From assembly GCF_004122735.1 (NCBI RefSeq), contig NZ_SDIF01000058.1:1-41182 (forward strand): a stretch of 41,182 nt of DNA. Direction: 5' to 3'. The position numbers were made by a program, and so were the translations under genes. This document shows positions 31,381 to 40,150 of the stretch, piece after piece (positions within the stretch are counted from its first letter, which is position 1; each line of letters begins with the position of its first letter). The stretch is from Streptomyces sioyaensis. GTDB lineage: Bacteria > Actinomycetota > Actinomycetes > Streptomycetales > Streptomycetaceae. Under the pieces are notes generated by a model that did not search any database, was not told where the DNA came from, and worked only from the letters and a program-made list of their open reading frames with translations.

Positions 31381-32526
31381 ATGAAGATCAGCCGCATCGA
31401 GACCTTCCTCGCCCCGCCGCGCTGGATGTTCGTACGGGTGGAGACCGATGAGGGCGTCGTCGGCTGGGGTGAGCCGGTGGTCGAGGGGCGGGCCGAGCCG
31501 GTCCGGGCGGCCGTGGAGGTGCTGTCCGAATACCTCCTGGGCCAGGATCCGGCACGTATCGAGGACCACTGGCAGGTCATGACCAAGGGCGGCTTCTACC
31601 GGGGCGGGCCGGTCCTCTCGTCCGCCGTCGCCGGCCTGGACCAGGCGCTGTGGGACATCAAGGGGAAGCGGCACGGGGTCCCCGTCCATCAGCTGCTGGG
31701 CGGCCCGGTCCGCGAGAAGATCCGCGCCTACGCCTGGGTCGGCGGCGACGAGCCGCATGCCCTGCGCGACGCGGTCACCGCACAGATCGAGGCCGGTTTC
31801 ACCGCCGTCAAGATGAACGGCTGCGGCCGGATGACGCCGGTGGCGACCCGCGCCGAGATACGGGCATGCCTGCTGCGCGCCGAGACCGCGCGCGAAGTCC
31901 TCGGCGACGAACGGGACTTCGGCCTCGATTTCCACGGGCGGGTCTCGCCCGCCAACGCCCGCCGGCTGCTCCCGCTGCTGGCCGACTACGCGCCGATGTT
32001 CGTGGAGGAGCCCGTGCTCTGCGACCATCTGCATGCCCTCCCCGACCTCGTCAATGCCTCCGGCATCCCGCTGGCACTCGGTGAACGCCTCTTCACCCGA
32101 CGGGAGTTCCTGGCTCCGCTTCAGGCCGGCGTCGCGATCGTCCAGCCCGATGTCTCGCATGCGGGCGGCATCTCCGAGCTGCGCCGGATCGCCGCGCTCG
32201 CGGAGGTCTACGGGGCGCAGCTCGCCCCGCACTGCCCGCTGGGTCCGGTCGCGCTGGCCGCCAGCCTCCAAGTCGCCTTCACCACCCCGAACTTCCTCAT
32301 CCAGGAGCAGTCCCTCGGGATCCACTACCACCAAGGCGCCGAGCTGCTGGACTACGTCACGGATCCGGAGCCGTTCCGCTTCCACGGCGGGTCGCTGCTG
32401 CGGACCGACCGCCCCGGCCTCGGGGTGGACGTGGACGAGGGCGCCGTACGGGCGGCGGATGCGCGGGGGCACGCGTGGCGGAATCCGGTGTGGCGTCACG
32501 AGGACGGCGCGTTCGCCGAATGGTGA
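31381..32526 (+). CDS. dgoD: D-galactonate dehydratase
   Basis: A 381-residue enolase-superfamily enzyme of the mandelate racemase branch. Metal ligands are in DFHGRV (Asp), FVEEPVL (Glu) and LALGERL (Glu); the basic His lies in LAPHCPLGP, and the IHYHQGAELLDYV end segment is DgoD-like. It dehydrates D-galactonate to 2-dehydro-3-deoxy-D-galactonate. The loop AVKMNGCGRM replaces the usual KxK motif, as expected in DgoD. An AAGGA lies 13 bases before ATG 31381, an unusually long spacing. The preceding gap has a short GGGGA-A-TCCCC palindrome (31204-31214). An 18-bp repeat cluster follows the stop codon. Confidence 0.88.
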   Translation: MKISRIETFLAPPRWMFVRVETDEGVVGWGEPVVEGRAEPVRAAVEVLSEYLLGQDPARIEDHWQVMTKGGFYRGGPVLSSAVAGLDQALWDIKGKRHGVPVHQLLGGPVREKIRAYAWVGGDEPHALRDAVTAQIEAGFTAVKMNGCGRMTPVATRAEIRACLLRAETAREVLGDERDFGLDFHGRVSPANARRLLPLLADYAPMFVEEPVLCDHLHALPDLVNASGIPLALGERLFTRREFLAPLQAGVAIVQPDVSHAGGISELRRIAALAEVYGAQLAPHCPLGPVALAASLQVAFTTPNFLIQEQSLGIHYHQGAELLDYVTDPEPFRFHGGSLLRTDRPGLGVDVDEGAVRAADARGHAWRNPVWRHEDGAFAEW

Positions 32527-32542
32527 CGGGGCGGACCGGGTG

Positions 32543-32628
32543 GAGACGGCGGGCCGGAGGGTGACGGCGGGCCGGAGGGTGACGGCTGGCCGGATGGTGA
32601 CGGCTGGCCGGATGGTGACGGGCGGTGG
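32543..32628. repeat. 18-bp tandem repeat after dgoD
   Basis: Four full copies of an 18-bp unit (GTGACGGCKGGCCGGAKG) start at 32543, 32561, 32579 and 32597, with a partial copy from 32615. Copies 1-2 and 3-4 are near-identical pairs, implying recent duplication. The array begins 16 bases after the stop codon and leads into the aldolase leader. Confidence 0.88.
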
Positions 32629-32743
32629 TGACTTGGCCCCGCCGCCCGGCCAGAGCGGAAATAATTGACGGTGTCACCCGCGCGCCTGCGCGACCCGGTC
32701 GCGCGGCACACGCGGCGGGGTGCGGGAGAAAGCAGGAAACGCT

Positions 32744-33364
32744 ATGGACCTCAGCACGGCGCTCCGGACCGAGCGGCTGGTGGCCATCATCCGGGGCAGG
32801 GATGCGGAAGCGTCCTTCCGCACGGTCATGGCGCTTGCGGAGGCAGGCCTTTTGCTGGTCGAGATCTCGCTCAGCGGGCAGGACGCCCTCACCGTCATCC
32901 GGCGGGCGCGCGTCGAGCTCGGCGACGCGGCCTGGCTCGGCGCCGGCACCGTCCAGACGGCCGCCGACGCCCGGCGGGCCGCCGAAGCCGGGGCGAACCT
33001 CATCGTCACGCCCGGTCTCGGGGCCGGTCTGGAGGAGTCCGTACGCCAGGGGCTGCCGACGCTCGCCGGGGTGCTGACGCCGTCCGAGGTGATCGCGGCC
33101 GAGGCGCTGGGCGTCTCCGCCCTGAAGCTGTTCCCGGCGTCGGTGGGCGGGCCGTCGTATCTGGCGGCGCTCCGCGGGCCCTTCCCCGAGCCGGCATTCG
33201 TGCCGGTCGGCGGGGTGGACCTGACCACCGCGCAGGAGTACTTCGACGCGGGGGCGGTGGCGGTGGGCGTCGGTTCCCCGCTGATCGGGGACGCGGCGGA
33301 CGGGGGCGATCTGGACGAGCTGCGCAAGCGGGCGGCGGAGTTCCAGGCGGCGTGCGCACGATGA
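32744..33364 (+). CDS. KDPG/KDPGal aldolase (Eda/DgoA family)
   Basis: A 206-residue class I aldolase. Catalytic elements are LLVEISLSG (the proton-shuttling Glu), GAGTVQTAADA, LIVTPGLGAG, and the Schiff-base lysine in SALKLFPASVGGPSYL, with FVPVGGVDLTTAQEYF binding phosphate. It would split 2-dehydro-3-deoxy-6-phosphogalactonate into pyruvate and glyceraldehyde 3-phosphate. Length matches the family. ATG 32744 has AGGA 7 bases upstream. The kinase follows with an ATGA overlap, so expression is coupled. The context makes the galactonate branch more probable than the Entner-Doudoroff one. Confidence 0.86.
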   Translation: MDLSTALRTERLVAIIRGRDAEASFRTVMALAEAGLLLVEISLSGQDALTVIRRARVELGDAAWLGAGTVQTAADARRAAEAGANLIVTPGLGAGLEESVRQGLPTLAGVLTPSEVIAAEALGVSALKLFPASVGGPSYLAALRGPFPEPAFVPVGGVDLTTAQEYFDAGAVAVGVGSPLIGDAADGGDLDELRKRAAEFQAACAR

Positions 33365-34392
33365 CGGGGCAGCCGACGCCCGGGGCCGGCGCCGTCCGGC
33401 CGCGGCTTCCCCGGCAACCGGGCCGCCCGGACGTCTTCACCTTCGGCGAGACCATGGTCGCCCTGCGCGGCGGCGGCCCGCTGAAGCTCGGCGGCACGCT
33501 CCAGGTCTCCATCGCCGGCGCGGAGAGCAATGTCGCCATCGGCCTGGCGCGGCTCGGGCACGACGTCCGCTGGGCGGGCGCGGTCGGCGCGGACGAGGCC
33601 GGGCAGCTGGTGCTGCGTACGCTGCGCGCCGAGGGCGTCGAGGTGTCCGGCGCCTCGACGGACCCCGAGGCCCCGACCGGGCTGCTGTGGACCGAGCCGC
33701 GGCTGCCCGACGTCACGCGGGTGCACTACTACCGCACGGGGTCGGCCGGCTCACGGCTCACGGCGGACCTGGTCCGGGGCGCCTTCTCCGCCGCCCCGCC
33801 GCGCGTCCTGCATCTGACGGGCATCACCCCGTCCCTGAGCCCCACGGCCCGGCGGGCTGCCCGTCAGGTCTTCCCCCTCGCCCGGGAATGCGGCTCGCTG
33901 GTCTGCCTCGATGTCAACTTCCGCGCCCGGCTGTGGACCGCCGCGGAAGCCACCGCGGTCCTGCGCGCCTGGGTCCCGTTCGTCGACGTCCTGATCGCCT
34001 CCGATGACGAGCTGCCGCTGTGCCTGCCCGGAGGTACGGATACGGAGGGCGAACGGCCGTCCCTCGCCGCGCAGGCCGGACTCCTGCTGGACCTGGGCGT
34101 CGGCGAGGTCGTGGTCACGCTCGGCGCGGAGGGGGCGACGGCCTTCACCCGCGGCGGCCGTGTGCACCGGCCCGCCCCCTCGGTACGGGCCGTGGACGCC
34201 GTGGGCGCCGGCGATGCCTTCGTGGCGGGCTATCTGTCGGCGCTGCTGGACGGCGAGGAGCCGGCCGGGCGGCTGGCGCGGGGCGTCACCACCGGCGCGT
34301 TCGCGGTCGCCTCCGCCGGCGACTGGGAAGGCGCCCCGACCCGCGCGGAACTGGGCATGCTGGACGCGCCGCCCGGCACCGTCGTGCGCTGA
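33361..34392 (+). CDS. PfkB-family sugar kinase (2-dehydro-3-deoxygalactono/gluconokinase)
   Basis: A 343-residue ribokinase-like enzyme. PfkB features are DVFTFGETMVALRG at the start, IAGAESNVAIGLARLG, the TGLLWTEPRLP and DVNFRARLW segments, and the C-terminal anion-hole motif DAVGAGDAFVAGYLSALL with the catalytic Asp. It should phosphorylate the keto-deoxy acid made by DgoD at C6 to feed the aldolase. E. coli uses an unrelated DgoK here, so this is a non-orthologous replacement by a KdgK-like enzyme. The ATG overlaps the aldolase stop by 4 bases. A Pro/Gly-rich N-terminal 25 residues is an extra extension. Confidence 0.85.
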   Translation: MTGQPTPGAGAVRPRLPRQPGRPDVFTFGETMVALRGGGPLKLGGTLQVSIAGAESNVAIGLARLGHDVRWAGAVGADEAGQLVLRTLRAEGVEVSGASTDPEAPTGLLWTEPRLPDVTRVHYYRTGSAGSRLTADLVRGAFSAAPPRVLHLTGITPSLSPTARRAARQVFPLARECGSLVCLDVNFRARLWTAAEATAVLRAWVPFVDVLIASDDELPLCLPGGTDTEGERPSLAAQAGLLLDLGVGEVVVTLGAEGATAFTRGGRVHRPAPSVRAVDAVGAGDAFVAGYLSALLDGEEPAGRLARGVTTGAFAVASAGDWEGAPTRAELGMLDAPPGTVVR

Positions 34393-34405
34393 GCGGCGCC
34401 ACGGC

Positions 34406-34411
34406 TAATCT
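34406..34411 (+). promoter_or_regulatory. -10 element of a leaderless FmdB transcript
   Basis: TAATCT lies 6 bases before ATG 34418, so transcription should begin at or near the start codon. No ribosome-binding site is present. The -35 is weak (TGCGCT at 34385-34390). Confidence 0.55.
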
Positions 34412-34417
34412 GTGCTC

Positions 34418-34639
34418 ATGCCTCGTTATGAATACCGGTGCCGCCCCTGTGACACCACCTTCGAGCTGAACCGGCCGATGGCCGAGTCCTCCGCCCCGGC
34501 GGTCTGCCCCCGCGGCCACGAGGACACCGTGAAGCTTCTCTCCACGGTCGCCGTCGGCGGTTCCGCCGCCGCCCCGGCCCCCGCCCCCGCGCCGCGCGCT
34601 GCGGGCGGCGGCTGCTGCGGAGGCGGCGGCTGCGGCTAG
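34418..34639 (+). CDS. FmdB-family zinc-ribbon protein
   Basis: A 73-residue protein. The FmdB zinc ribbon reads MPRYEYRCRPCDTTFELNRP, with the CxxC knuckle at residues 8-11, then VCPRGHEDTVKLLS as the second ligand pair (Cys and His). An Ala/Pro spacer leads to a Cys/Gly tail, GGGCCGGGGCG, a further metal-binding stretch common in actinobacterial members. The family is thought to regulate or assist transcription of amide-degrading genes but is poorly characterised. The gene probably has a leaderless mRNA and is convergent with the O-methyltransferase. Confidence 0.82.
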   Translation: MPRYEYRCRPCDTTFELNRPMAESSAPAVCPRGHEDTVKLLSTVAVGGSAAAPAPAPAPRAAGGGCCGGGGCG

Positions 34640-34686
34640 GCGCCGCGGCCGACTACGGGCGGGTGGCAGTGCCGGGCCCGAGACCG

Positions 34687-35346
34687 CTAACGCTTGCGGG
34701 CCAGCGTCAGGCCGTCCGCCACGGTGAGCAGCACCGCTTCCATCCGCTGGTCCGCCGCGACGTGGTCGTTGAACGCCCTGATGGCCAGGGCCGAACCGGT
34801 GGCCGCCGGGTCGATGACGTCACCCTGGTAGAGGACGTTGTCCGCGACGATCAGACCGCCCGGCCGCATCCGGGGCACCAGCTCCTCCCAGTAGGAGACG
34901 TAGCCGCTCTTGTCCGCGTCGAGGTAGGCGAGATCGATCCGCGGCTCGTCCGGCAGCGCCCGCAGGGTCTCCAGCGCGGGCGCGATCCGCAGCTGGATGC
35001 GGTCCGCGACCCCGGCCCGCTCCCAGGCCTCCCGGGCGTAGGCCGTCCACTCCTCCGACACGTCGCAGGCGAGCAGGGTGCCGTCCGCGGGCAGTGCCTG
35101 GGCCATCGACAGGGCCGAAAAGCCGGTGAAGGTGCCCACTTCGACGATCCGCCGGGCCCCGATCAGCCGCACCAGGAACGCCAGCAGCGGACCCTGCTCC
35201 TGGGCCGACTGCATCACCGCCGCCTCGGGGAACACGCGATGGGTGAGCTCGACGATGTCCCGCTGTGCGTCGTTCAGCGGCGGATTGTGGGCGAGGACGT
35301 AGTCGTACATCTCCGCGGTGATCTGCGTGCTCTTGGACTCAGCCAC
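34687..35346 (-). CDS. O-methyltransferase (CCoAOMT-like, family 3)
   Basis: A 219-residue SAM-dependent O-methyltransferase. SAM motif I is IVEVGTFTGFSALSMAQAL, LLACDVSEEW is motif II, IDLAYLDADKSGYVSYWEEL carries the metal-binding Asp residues, and GGLIVADNVLYQGDV includes the Asp-Asn ligands. Members methylate catechol-type hydroxyls with Mg2+ or Ca2+. Length is normal for bacterial versions. GTG 35346 has AGGAG 5 bases upstream. It is a single gene in line with, but 76 bases after, the HAD gene of the ter module. Confidence 0.87.
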   Translation of the reverse strand: MAESKSTQITAEMYDYVLAHNPPLNDAQRDIVELTHRVFPEAAVMQSAQEQGPLLAFLVRLIGARRIVEVGTFTGFSALSMAQALPADGTLLACDVSEEWTAYAREAWERAGVADRIQLRIAPALETLRALPDEPRIDLAYLDADKSGYVSYWEELVPRMRPGGLIVADNVLYQGDVIDPAATGSALAIRAFNDHVAADQRMEAVLLTVADGLTLARKR

Positions 35347-35422
35347 TGACTCTCCTCTTGATCAAGGATCGCGGTCCCGATGGGTCATGGCCGGGCCCGC
35401 GCCCTGCCCCATCGGACAGACC

Positions 35423-36313
35423 CTAGCCGAGGCCGTCGTGCCCCACCGCCCGGTCCGGGGAAGCGGCACGGAGGAAGGCGCGGACGATGTGCTCGCCCGC
35501 GGCGACCCCGCGGGCATCCAGCGCCGTGACGTGGGGGGCGGACCAGCCGGTCGCCGCCAGTTCGCCGTGTCCGGGCCGCCATCCGCGGTCGGCGGCCTGC
35601 AACAGATCGGCGTCGAGCAGGGAGTCACCGGCCGCGAGGATCTCGGCGGCGCCCGTGCGGCGGGCCACCTCCGCCACGGCGGCGCTCTTGGTCAGCGGCC
35701 GCGGTACGGCGTAGATCTTGCGGCCCTGGAGGGACACCGTCCAGCCGCGCTCCGCCGCCCAGCCGGCGAGGTCCTTCACCCAAGTGTCCGGCAACAGCGG
35801 CCGCTCCACGACGAGATAGGCGAAGAGGTCCTCGGCGACCCGCTCCTTGCGCAGCCAGGCCGGGTCGGCGGTGCGGACGAGATGGGCGCGGACCTCGGCC
35901 AGGGGCGCGCACCGCGCGGCGATCCGCTCGTCGACGGTGCGCCGCCAGTCCGGGTCCGGCTCGCCCCGGACGAGCAGCTGCCCACCGTTGGCGCAGATGG
36001 CGAACTCCGGTGCCGGTCCGGGGAGATGGATGCGGCCGTACTGGGCGCGGGTGCGGGTGGTGGTGGGCACGAAGGTGGTGCGGCCGGCGAGTTCGGCGAG
36101 CAGCCCGGCGGCCGTCTCGGTCAGGTAGGACAGCGGCTTGCGCTCGTACGTCTCGACGCACAGCAGCCGGGGGGCTTCGGCGTCGGGCATGGCGAGGTCC
36201 AGCGCCGCGGCCGAATAGATCAGGGTGCGGTCGAGGTCGCTGGCGACCAAAAGAGGGGCAGCGCGCAGCGCTTCCGGGGAAGGGTGGTGGTGGGCGAGGG
36301 GCCGGCCGCTCAT
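35423..36313 (-). CDS. HAD phosphatase of the ter-associated operon
   Basis: A 296-residue Cof/sucrose-phosphatase-like HAD enzyme. Motif I is LVASDLDRTLIYS, motif II is FVPTTTRTRAQYGRI, the lysine of motif III is in RPLTKSAAV, and motif IV is LAAGDSLLDADLL. An alpha/beta C2 cap lies between motifs II and III. Its ATG shares a base with the stop of the phosphoribosyltransferase gene (TGATG), so it is translationally coupled. In ter-linked biosynthetic operons a HAD enzyme is predicted to dephosphorylate a nucleoside-like phosphate intermediate. The exact substrate is unproved. Confidence 0.82.
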   Translation of the reverse strand: MSGRPLAHHHPSPEALRAAPLLVASDLDRTLIYSAAALDLAMPDAEAPRLLCVETYERKPLSYLTETAAGLLAELAGRTTFVPTTTRTRAQYGRIHLPGPAPEFAICANGGQLLVRGEPDPDWRRTVDERIAARCAPLAEVRAHLVRTADPAWLRKERVAEDLFAYLVVERPLLPDTWVKDLAGWAAERGWTVSLQGRKIYAVPRPLTKSAAVAEVARRTGAAEILAAGDSLLDADLLQAADRGWRPGHGELAATGWSAPHVTALDARGVAAGEHIVRAFLRAASPDRAVGHDGLG

Positions 36314-38829
36314 CAGGAGGCCACCGCCTTGCCGTCGGCCCCGGTGGCCCCGCGGGTGAAGCGGGGGTGGATCAACCCCACGCAGGTGTAGGGCAGTTGG
36401 TCGACCTCTTCGACGGGGACGCCGCGCTGTTCCGCCAGGAGGCGCACATGCGCGAGATCGGCCCCCGCGCCCCGCCGGGCCAGGATCTTCCAGGGGACCC
36501 GGCGCAGCAGGACGCGGGTGGTCTCCCCGACACCGGGTTTGACCAGATTGACGTCGTGGATGCCGTACTCCTCGCTGATCCGCCGGACGGCCGCCCAGCC
36601 CTCCCAGGTGGGTGTCCGGTCCGCGGCGGCCAGCTCCTTCACCTCCGCGGCGACCTCCTCGGCGACCTCGTCGAAGCGCGCGGCGACCGTGTCCAGGAAC
36701 GTCCCGGACAGATCGGCCGCGGCCAGTTCGCGGTAGAACTTCGCGCCGTGGAAGTCGTCCGGGCCCACCAGGTCCGCGCGCAGGACGGTGCGCGATATGA
36801 GGCCGGAGACGGTGGAGTTGAGGCAGGCGGACGGGATGAGGAAGTCGTCGCGGGTGCCGTAGGTCTCGACGCAGCCGCCGGGGTCGGCGAGCACGACCAT
36901 CCGCGGATCGAAGCCCGGGAAGTCCGCCAGTGCCCGGTCGAGTTCACGGGTGATGGCGCCCTTGCCGGTCCAGCCGTCCACGAAGACGACGTCCGCCGGA
37001 TCGTGCCGGGCGGCCAGCCAGCGCAGCGCCGTGGTGTCGATGCCCCGGCCGCGGACGATCGAGACCGCGTAGTGCGGCAGCTCCCGCCCGTGGACGTGCC
37101 GGGCCCAGCGGCGCATCAGCACCCCGACGGGGGTGCCGGCGCGGGCCAGCGAGACCAGTACGGGGCGCGGGCCGCGTTCGGCGAGCACGGTCTCGGTGAC
37201 GGTCCCGACGGCCCGCGCGATCCGGCTCGCCGAGGCCTGCAGCGCGCTGTGGAACAGCGCCTGGTACTCCTGGCTCGGCTGGAATTCGACGGGCAGCGAC
37301 TCCGCGTAGTGGGCGCCGCCGCGCTGGATCGCCTCCTCGCGTTCCTCGGTCGGCGCTTCCAGGGAGACGCCGGAGAGGTCCTGGAGCAGCCAGCCGACCT
37401 CGTCGGCCGCGTAGGAGGAGAAGGCGGGGCCGCGCAGCGGCTCGGGGAGGGGCATGGATCCGGCCTCCGGCGGCGGCGTGTACGAGGGGAGGACGGCGAG
37501 CAGCAGCCGGTCGGTGTGCGCGGCGAGACGGTGCAGCAGACCGCCGGCGGCGTGCAGTTCGGGGCGGTCGCCGGGCGCGTCCACGACGGCCACGATGGCG
37601 TCGAAGCGGCGTTCCGGGGCGGAGCCGGGCGCGACGTTGTAGGCGTAGCGCTCCCCCGGCCCGTCGGCCGGGCCGTCATGGGCGGGGAAGGACAGCCGGG
37701 TGCGGATCGCGTACCCGGGGTCGTCCACGGCGAGCACCGGCGAGCGGGTGGTGGTGGAGAAGAAGACGCCCGCGCCGGTGCCGTCGGCGGGTGCCGGGGC
37801 GGCGTCGCCGTGCTCCGCGGTGACCAGCGCGTCCAGCGCCCCGGCGATCCGCAGCGGCGCGTACATCAACTCCTCGTTGCCGAGGACGAGGACGCGGCGC
37901 GCGCCGTCCAGGTGCCGTGCGAGCCGGGCCGCCATGGCGGGCAGCCCGGCCTCCAGCCGCTCGCGGTGCGCGGGGGTGAAGCCGTGCCGCCCGCCGTCCG
38001 GCAGACCGGCGGGCCAGCCGAGGTCGACCCGTACGGCGGGCGCACCGCCGGCGGCGGGTGCGCCCGACGTGTCCGCCGGCCGGGGCCCGTCCTGGGGCGC
38101 TCCGTCGGGGCCGGGCGTCCCTGCCGCGCGGGCCTCGTGCCGGGCGACGAGGTCCTGGCCGCGGGAGAGCACATCGTCGGGGAGGCGGACGCCGCCCGCG
38201 GCCAGCGCCACGAGGTCGACCCGGGCGCCCAGCTCCGCCGCGCACTTCTCCAGACGGCTGCGGTCCTCGTCGGAGCGCATGTCCACCAGGGCGACGACCA
38301 CGTACCGCTCGCGCGGGAAGTGCGCGTGCAGCGCCCGGATGGTGTTCAGCACGGTCCGGCCGGTGGAGAACTCGTCGTCGACGAGCACCAGCGGTCCGTC
38401 CCCGGCCAGGAGTGCGCGGTCCTGCGGGAGCAGCAGATGCGAGGTGGCGTGGCTGTGCTCCTCCTCGAAGCCGCCCACCTGCGCCACGCCCGCCACCGGC
38501 CGGCGGGTGGAGTGCAGATACGGCGCCAGCGCCAGGCCGTCGGCCACCGAATGTCCCAGGCCGGTGGCGGTCTCGGCGTAGCCCAGGACGACGGAGCGGG
38601 CGGCGGCCTCCTCGCCCAGCAGCTGCCGCACCCGGCGTCCCAGGCCGAGGCCGGCGCCATGGACCACGTCCGGCCGCTGCGGCACGTGCTTGCCGAGCAC
38701 GTTCGACACGAGCAGATGGGCCCGCTTGGGGTTGCGCCGCAGCGCCAGCCCGAGCAGTTCCGGCAGCTCGTCCCCGCCGCTCAGCGAGACCCCGAGCCGA
38801 CCGGCGACCCATTCTCCCGTCCAGACCAC
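36313..38829 (-). CDS. Fused PRTase_2-TRSP-PRTase_1 (StiP-like) protein of the ter module
   Basis: A single 838-residue chain. N-terminal PRTase_2 (about 1-190) has the PRPP loop LVLVDDEFSTGRTVLNTI. The TRSP domain (about 260-400) includes FTPAHRERLEAG, VLVLGNEELMYAPLRI and the name-giving STTTRSPVLAVDDPGYAIRT. The C-terminal PRTase_1/StiP domain (about 470-800) has SLARAGTPVGVLMRRW and the PRPP loop DVVFVDGWTGKGAI. Enzymes of this set are predicted to attach ribose phosphate in making a nucleoside-like metabolite for ter stress systems. GTG 38829 has AAGGAG 9 bases upstream; GTG 38877 overlaps the lyase stop (GTGA) but has no ribosome-binding site. Further upstream frame is rejected. Confidence 0.82.
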   Translation of the reverse strand: MVWTGEWVAGRLGVSLSGGDELPELLGLALRRNPKRAHLLVSNVLGKHVPQRPDVVHGAGLGLGRRVRQLLGEEAAARSVVLGYAETATGLGHSVADGLALAPYLHSTRRPVAGVAQVGGFEEEHSHATSHLLLPQDRALLAGDGPLVLVDDEFSTGRTVLNTIRALHAHFPRERYVVVALVDMRSDEDRSRLEKCAAELGARVDLVALAAGGVRLPDDVLSRGQDLVARHEARAAGTPGPDGAPQDGPRPADTSGAPAAGGAPAVRVDLGWPAGLPDGGRHGFTPAHRERLEAGLPAMAARLARHLDGARRVLVLGNEELMYAPLRIAGALDALVTAEHGDAAPAPADGTGAGVFFSTTTRSPVLAVDDPGYAIRTRLSFPAHDGPADGPGERYAYNVAPGSAPERRFDAIVAVVDAPGDRPELHAAGGLLHRLAAHTDRLLLAVLPSYTPPPEAGSMPLPEPLRGPAFSSYAADEVGWLLQDLSGVSLEAPTEEREEAIQRGGAHYAESLPVEFQPSQEYQALFHSALQASASRIARAVGTVTETVLAERGPRPVLVSLARAGTPVGVLMRRWARHVHGRELPHYAVSIVRGRGIDTTALRWLAARHDPADVVFVDGWTGKGAITRELDRALADFPGFDPRMVVLADPGGCVETYGTRDDFLIPSACLNSTVSGLISRTVLRADLVGPDDFHGAKFYRELAAADLSGTFLDTVAARFDEVAEEVAAEVKELAAADRTPTWEGWAAVRRISEEYGIHDVNLVKPGVGETTRVLLRRVPWKILARRGAGADLAHVRLLAEQRGVPVEEVDQLPYTCVGLIHPRFTRGATGADGKAVAS

Positions 38830-38873
38830 GCGCTGTGTCTCCTTGGTCGTACCGTCATGTCGTGCGGCGCCGG

Positions 38874-40046
38874 TCACGTCGGCACCACGCTCGCCGTCAG
38901 CAGCTCCACGAACCCGATGCCCTCCCCGGCGACGCCGAACGCCTCGGCGCGCAGCAGGGTCCGCTCGGCCCAGGCCCGGTGCGGTTTCACCTCGTTCATC
39001 TTGTTCGTGTACGCGGAGCGCAGGACTCCGCCGGCGCCCCGCTCGGGCCGCAGGATGTCGACCGCGTCGCTGAACTCCTCGTGGCTGACGACCGAGAGGG
39101 CGTGCACCGGTGCGACGTGCGAGGGGTGGATGCAGGTCTTGCCCTGCAGACCGTTGGCGCGGTCGAGTTCGATCTCCCGCAGCAGACCGTCCATGTCGTG
39201 CTCGATCAGGGCCGTCCGCAGTTCCTCGGCCCGCCCGAGGAACGGGCTGCGCCGCAGCTGCGGCTTGAACATCCGCTCCTGCAGCCGGAAGTACTCCCAC
39301 ACCGGGCCGGTGACCGTGAAGCCCGTACCGTCCGCCCGTCCCAGCACATTGACCACGTCGGATATCACGGACGCGACGATCCGGACGTCGTACGCCGTCA
39401 TGTCGGGAGCGCGGCGCAGTCCGTAGGCCGAGCAGAAGTCGGTGACGCCGAGGCGCAGGGCGAGCACCCGGTCCCGGTACTTGTCGACGGACCTGGCGAT
39501 CCCTTGCAGGGTCTCGGCGCGGCTCTCCAGATGCAGCAGCTGCGGGGATTCCAGCACCGGCATCGCGAACAGCCGCCGGTCGCTTGCGGACTCGGCCGCG
39601 GTCAGCGCCTCAAGGAACGGGATGCCGCTTTCCTCGGTGAATTTCGGAAGTACAAATCCAGACAGCCTGTGCACGGCGGGTCCCATCCGCCGCACCAGGT
39701 CCGGTATCTGGCCGGGGGCACGGACCCGGATGAACAGCAGCGGAAGGGACGTTCCCGCGGCGGCCGCCTCGTCGAGCAGGGCGAGCTGGCGCACGAGGTT
39801 CTCCTCGCCGGCCTCGACGTCCCCGTCCCCTATGGAGTCCTCCAGGCACAGCACCATGGACAGCACGCCACGCCCGGCCTGCTTGAGGACGTCGGCGGCG
39901 AGCTGCGGGCGGGTGGCGGGGCTGTAGAGCGTGGCGCCCAGGGCGACCGCGAGCGTGCGGGCCGGGGAATCGGCGGTGAACTCCACCGGCTCCTGGTGGA
40001 ACAGTGCCTTCCGAACGTCGGGCGCTAGGTGCCCAAAATGCTGCAT
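38874..40046 (-). CDS. HpcH/HpaI aldolase/citrate lyase (CitE-like) family protein
   Basis: A 390-residue CitE-fold protein, the first gene of the ter-linked operon. TIM-barrel blocks include GVLSMVLCLEDSIGDGDVEAGEENL (acidic metal site), LLFIRVRAPGQIPDLV, RLFAMPVLESPQLLHL (Glu ligand), VLALRLGVTDFCSAYGLRR and GLQGKTCIHPSHVAPVH. It probably makes or breaks a carbon-carbon bond with an acyl or keto acid, in the predicted pathway of a nucleoside-like compound. ATG 40046 has GGGGAG 4 bases upstream. It is divergent from the TerD gene, sharing a 217-base control region. Confidence 0.84.
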   Translation of the reverse strand: MQHFGHLAPDVRKALFHQEPVEFTADSPARTLAVALGATLYSPATRPQLAADVLKQAGRGVLSMVLCLEDSIGDGDVEAGEENLVRQLALLDEAAAAGTSLPLLFIRVRAPGQIPDLVRRMGPAVHRLSGFVLPKFTEESGIPFLEALTAAESASDRRLFAMPVLESPQLLHLESRAETLQGIARSVDKYRDRVLALRLGVTDFCSAYGLRRAPDMTAYDVRIVASVISDVVNVLGRADGTGFTVTGPVWEYFRLQERMFKPQLRRSPFLGRAEELRTALIEHDMDGLLREIELDRANGLQGKTCIHPSHVAPVHALSVVSHEEFSDAVDILRPERGAGGVLRSAYTNKMNEVKPHRAWAERTLLRAEAFGVAGEGIGFVELLTASVVPT

Positions 40047-40150
40047 AGAACTCCCCGTATACCTGCGGGACCCGGGCCCCCCGCGGCGGCTCGCTGTCTG
40101 GATCCAGCCGGTAATCGTACGTGTGTGGGGGTGTGGATGGTTCCCGCGTG

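Noticed and set aside
30379..32499. Long minus-strand open frame opposite the GntR and dgoD genes
   Set aside because: No recognisable domain; antisense to well-supported genes.
38874..39300. N-terminal extension of the PRTase fusion across the end of the lyase gene
   Set aside because: The extension is Arg/Ala/Gly-rich shadow sequence; domain homology begins after GTG 38829, which has AAGGAG.
36010..39426. 1138-codon plus-strand open frame opposite the ter operon
   Set aside because: Low-complexity shadow of the minus-strand PRTase gene; no motifs.
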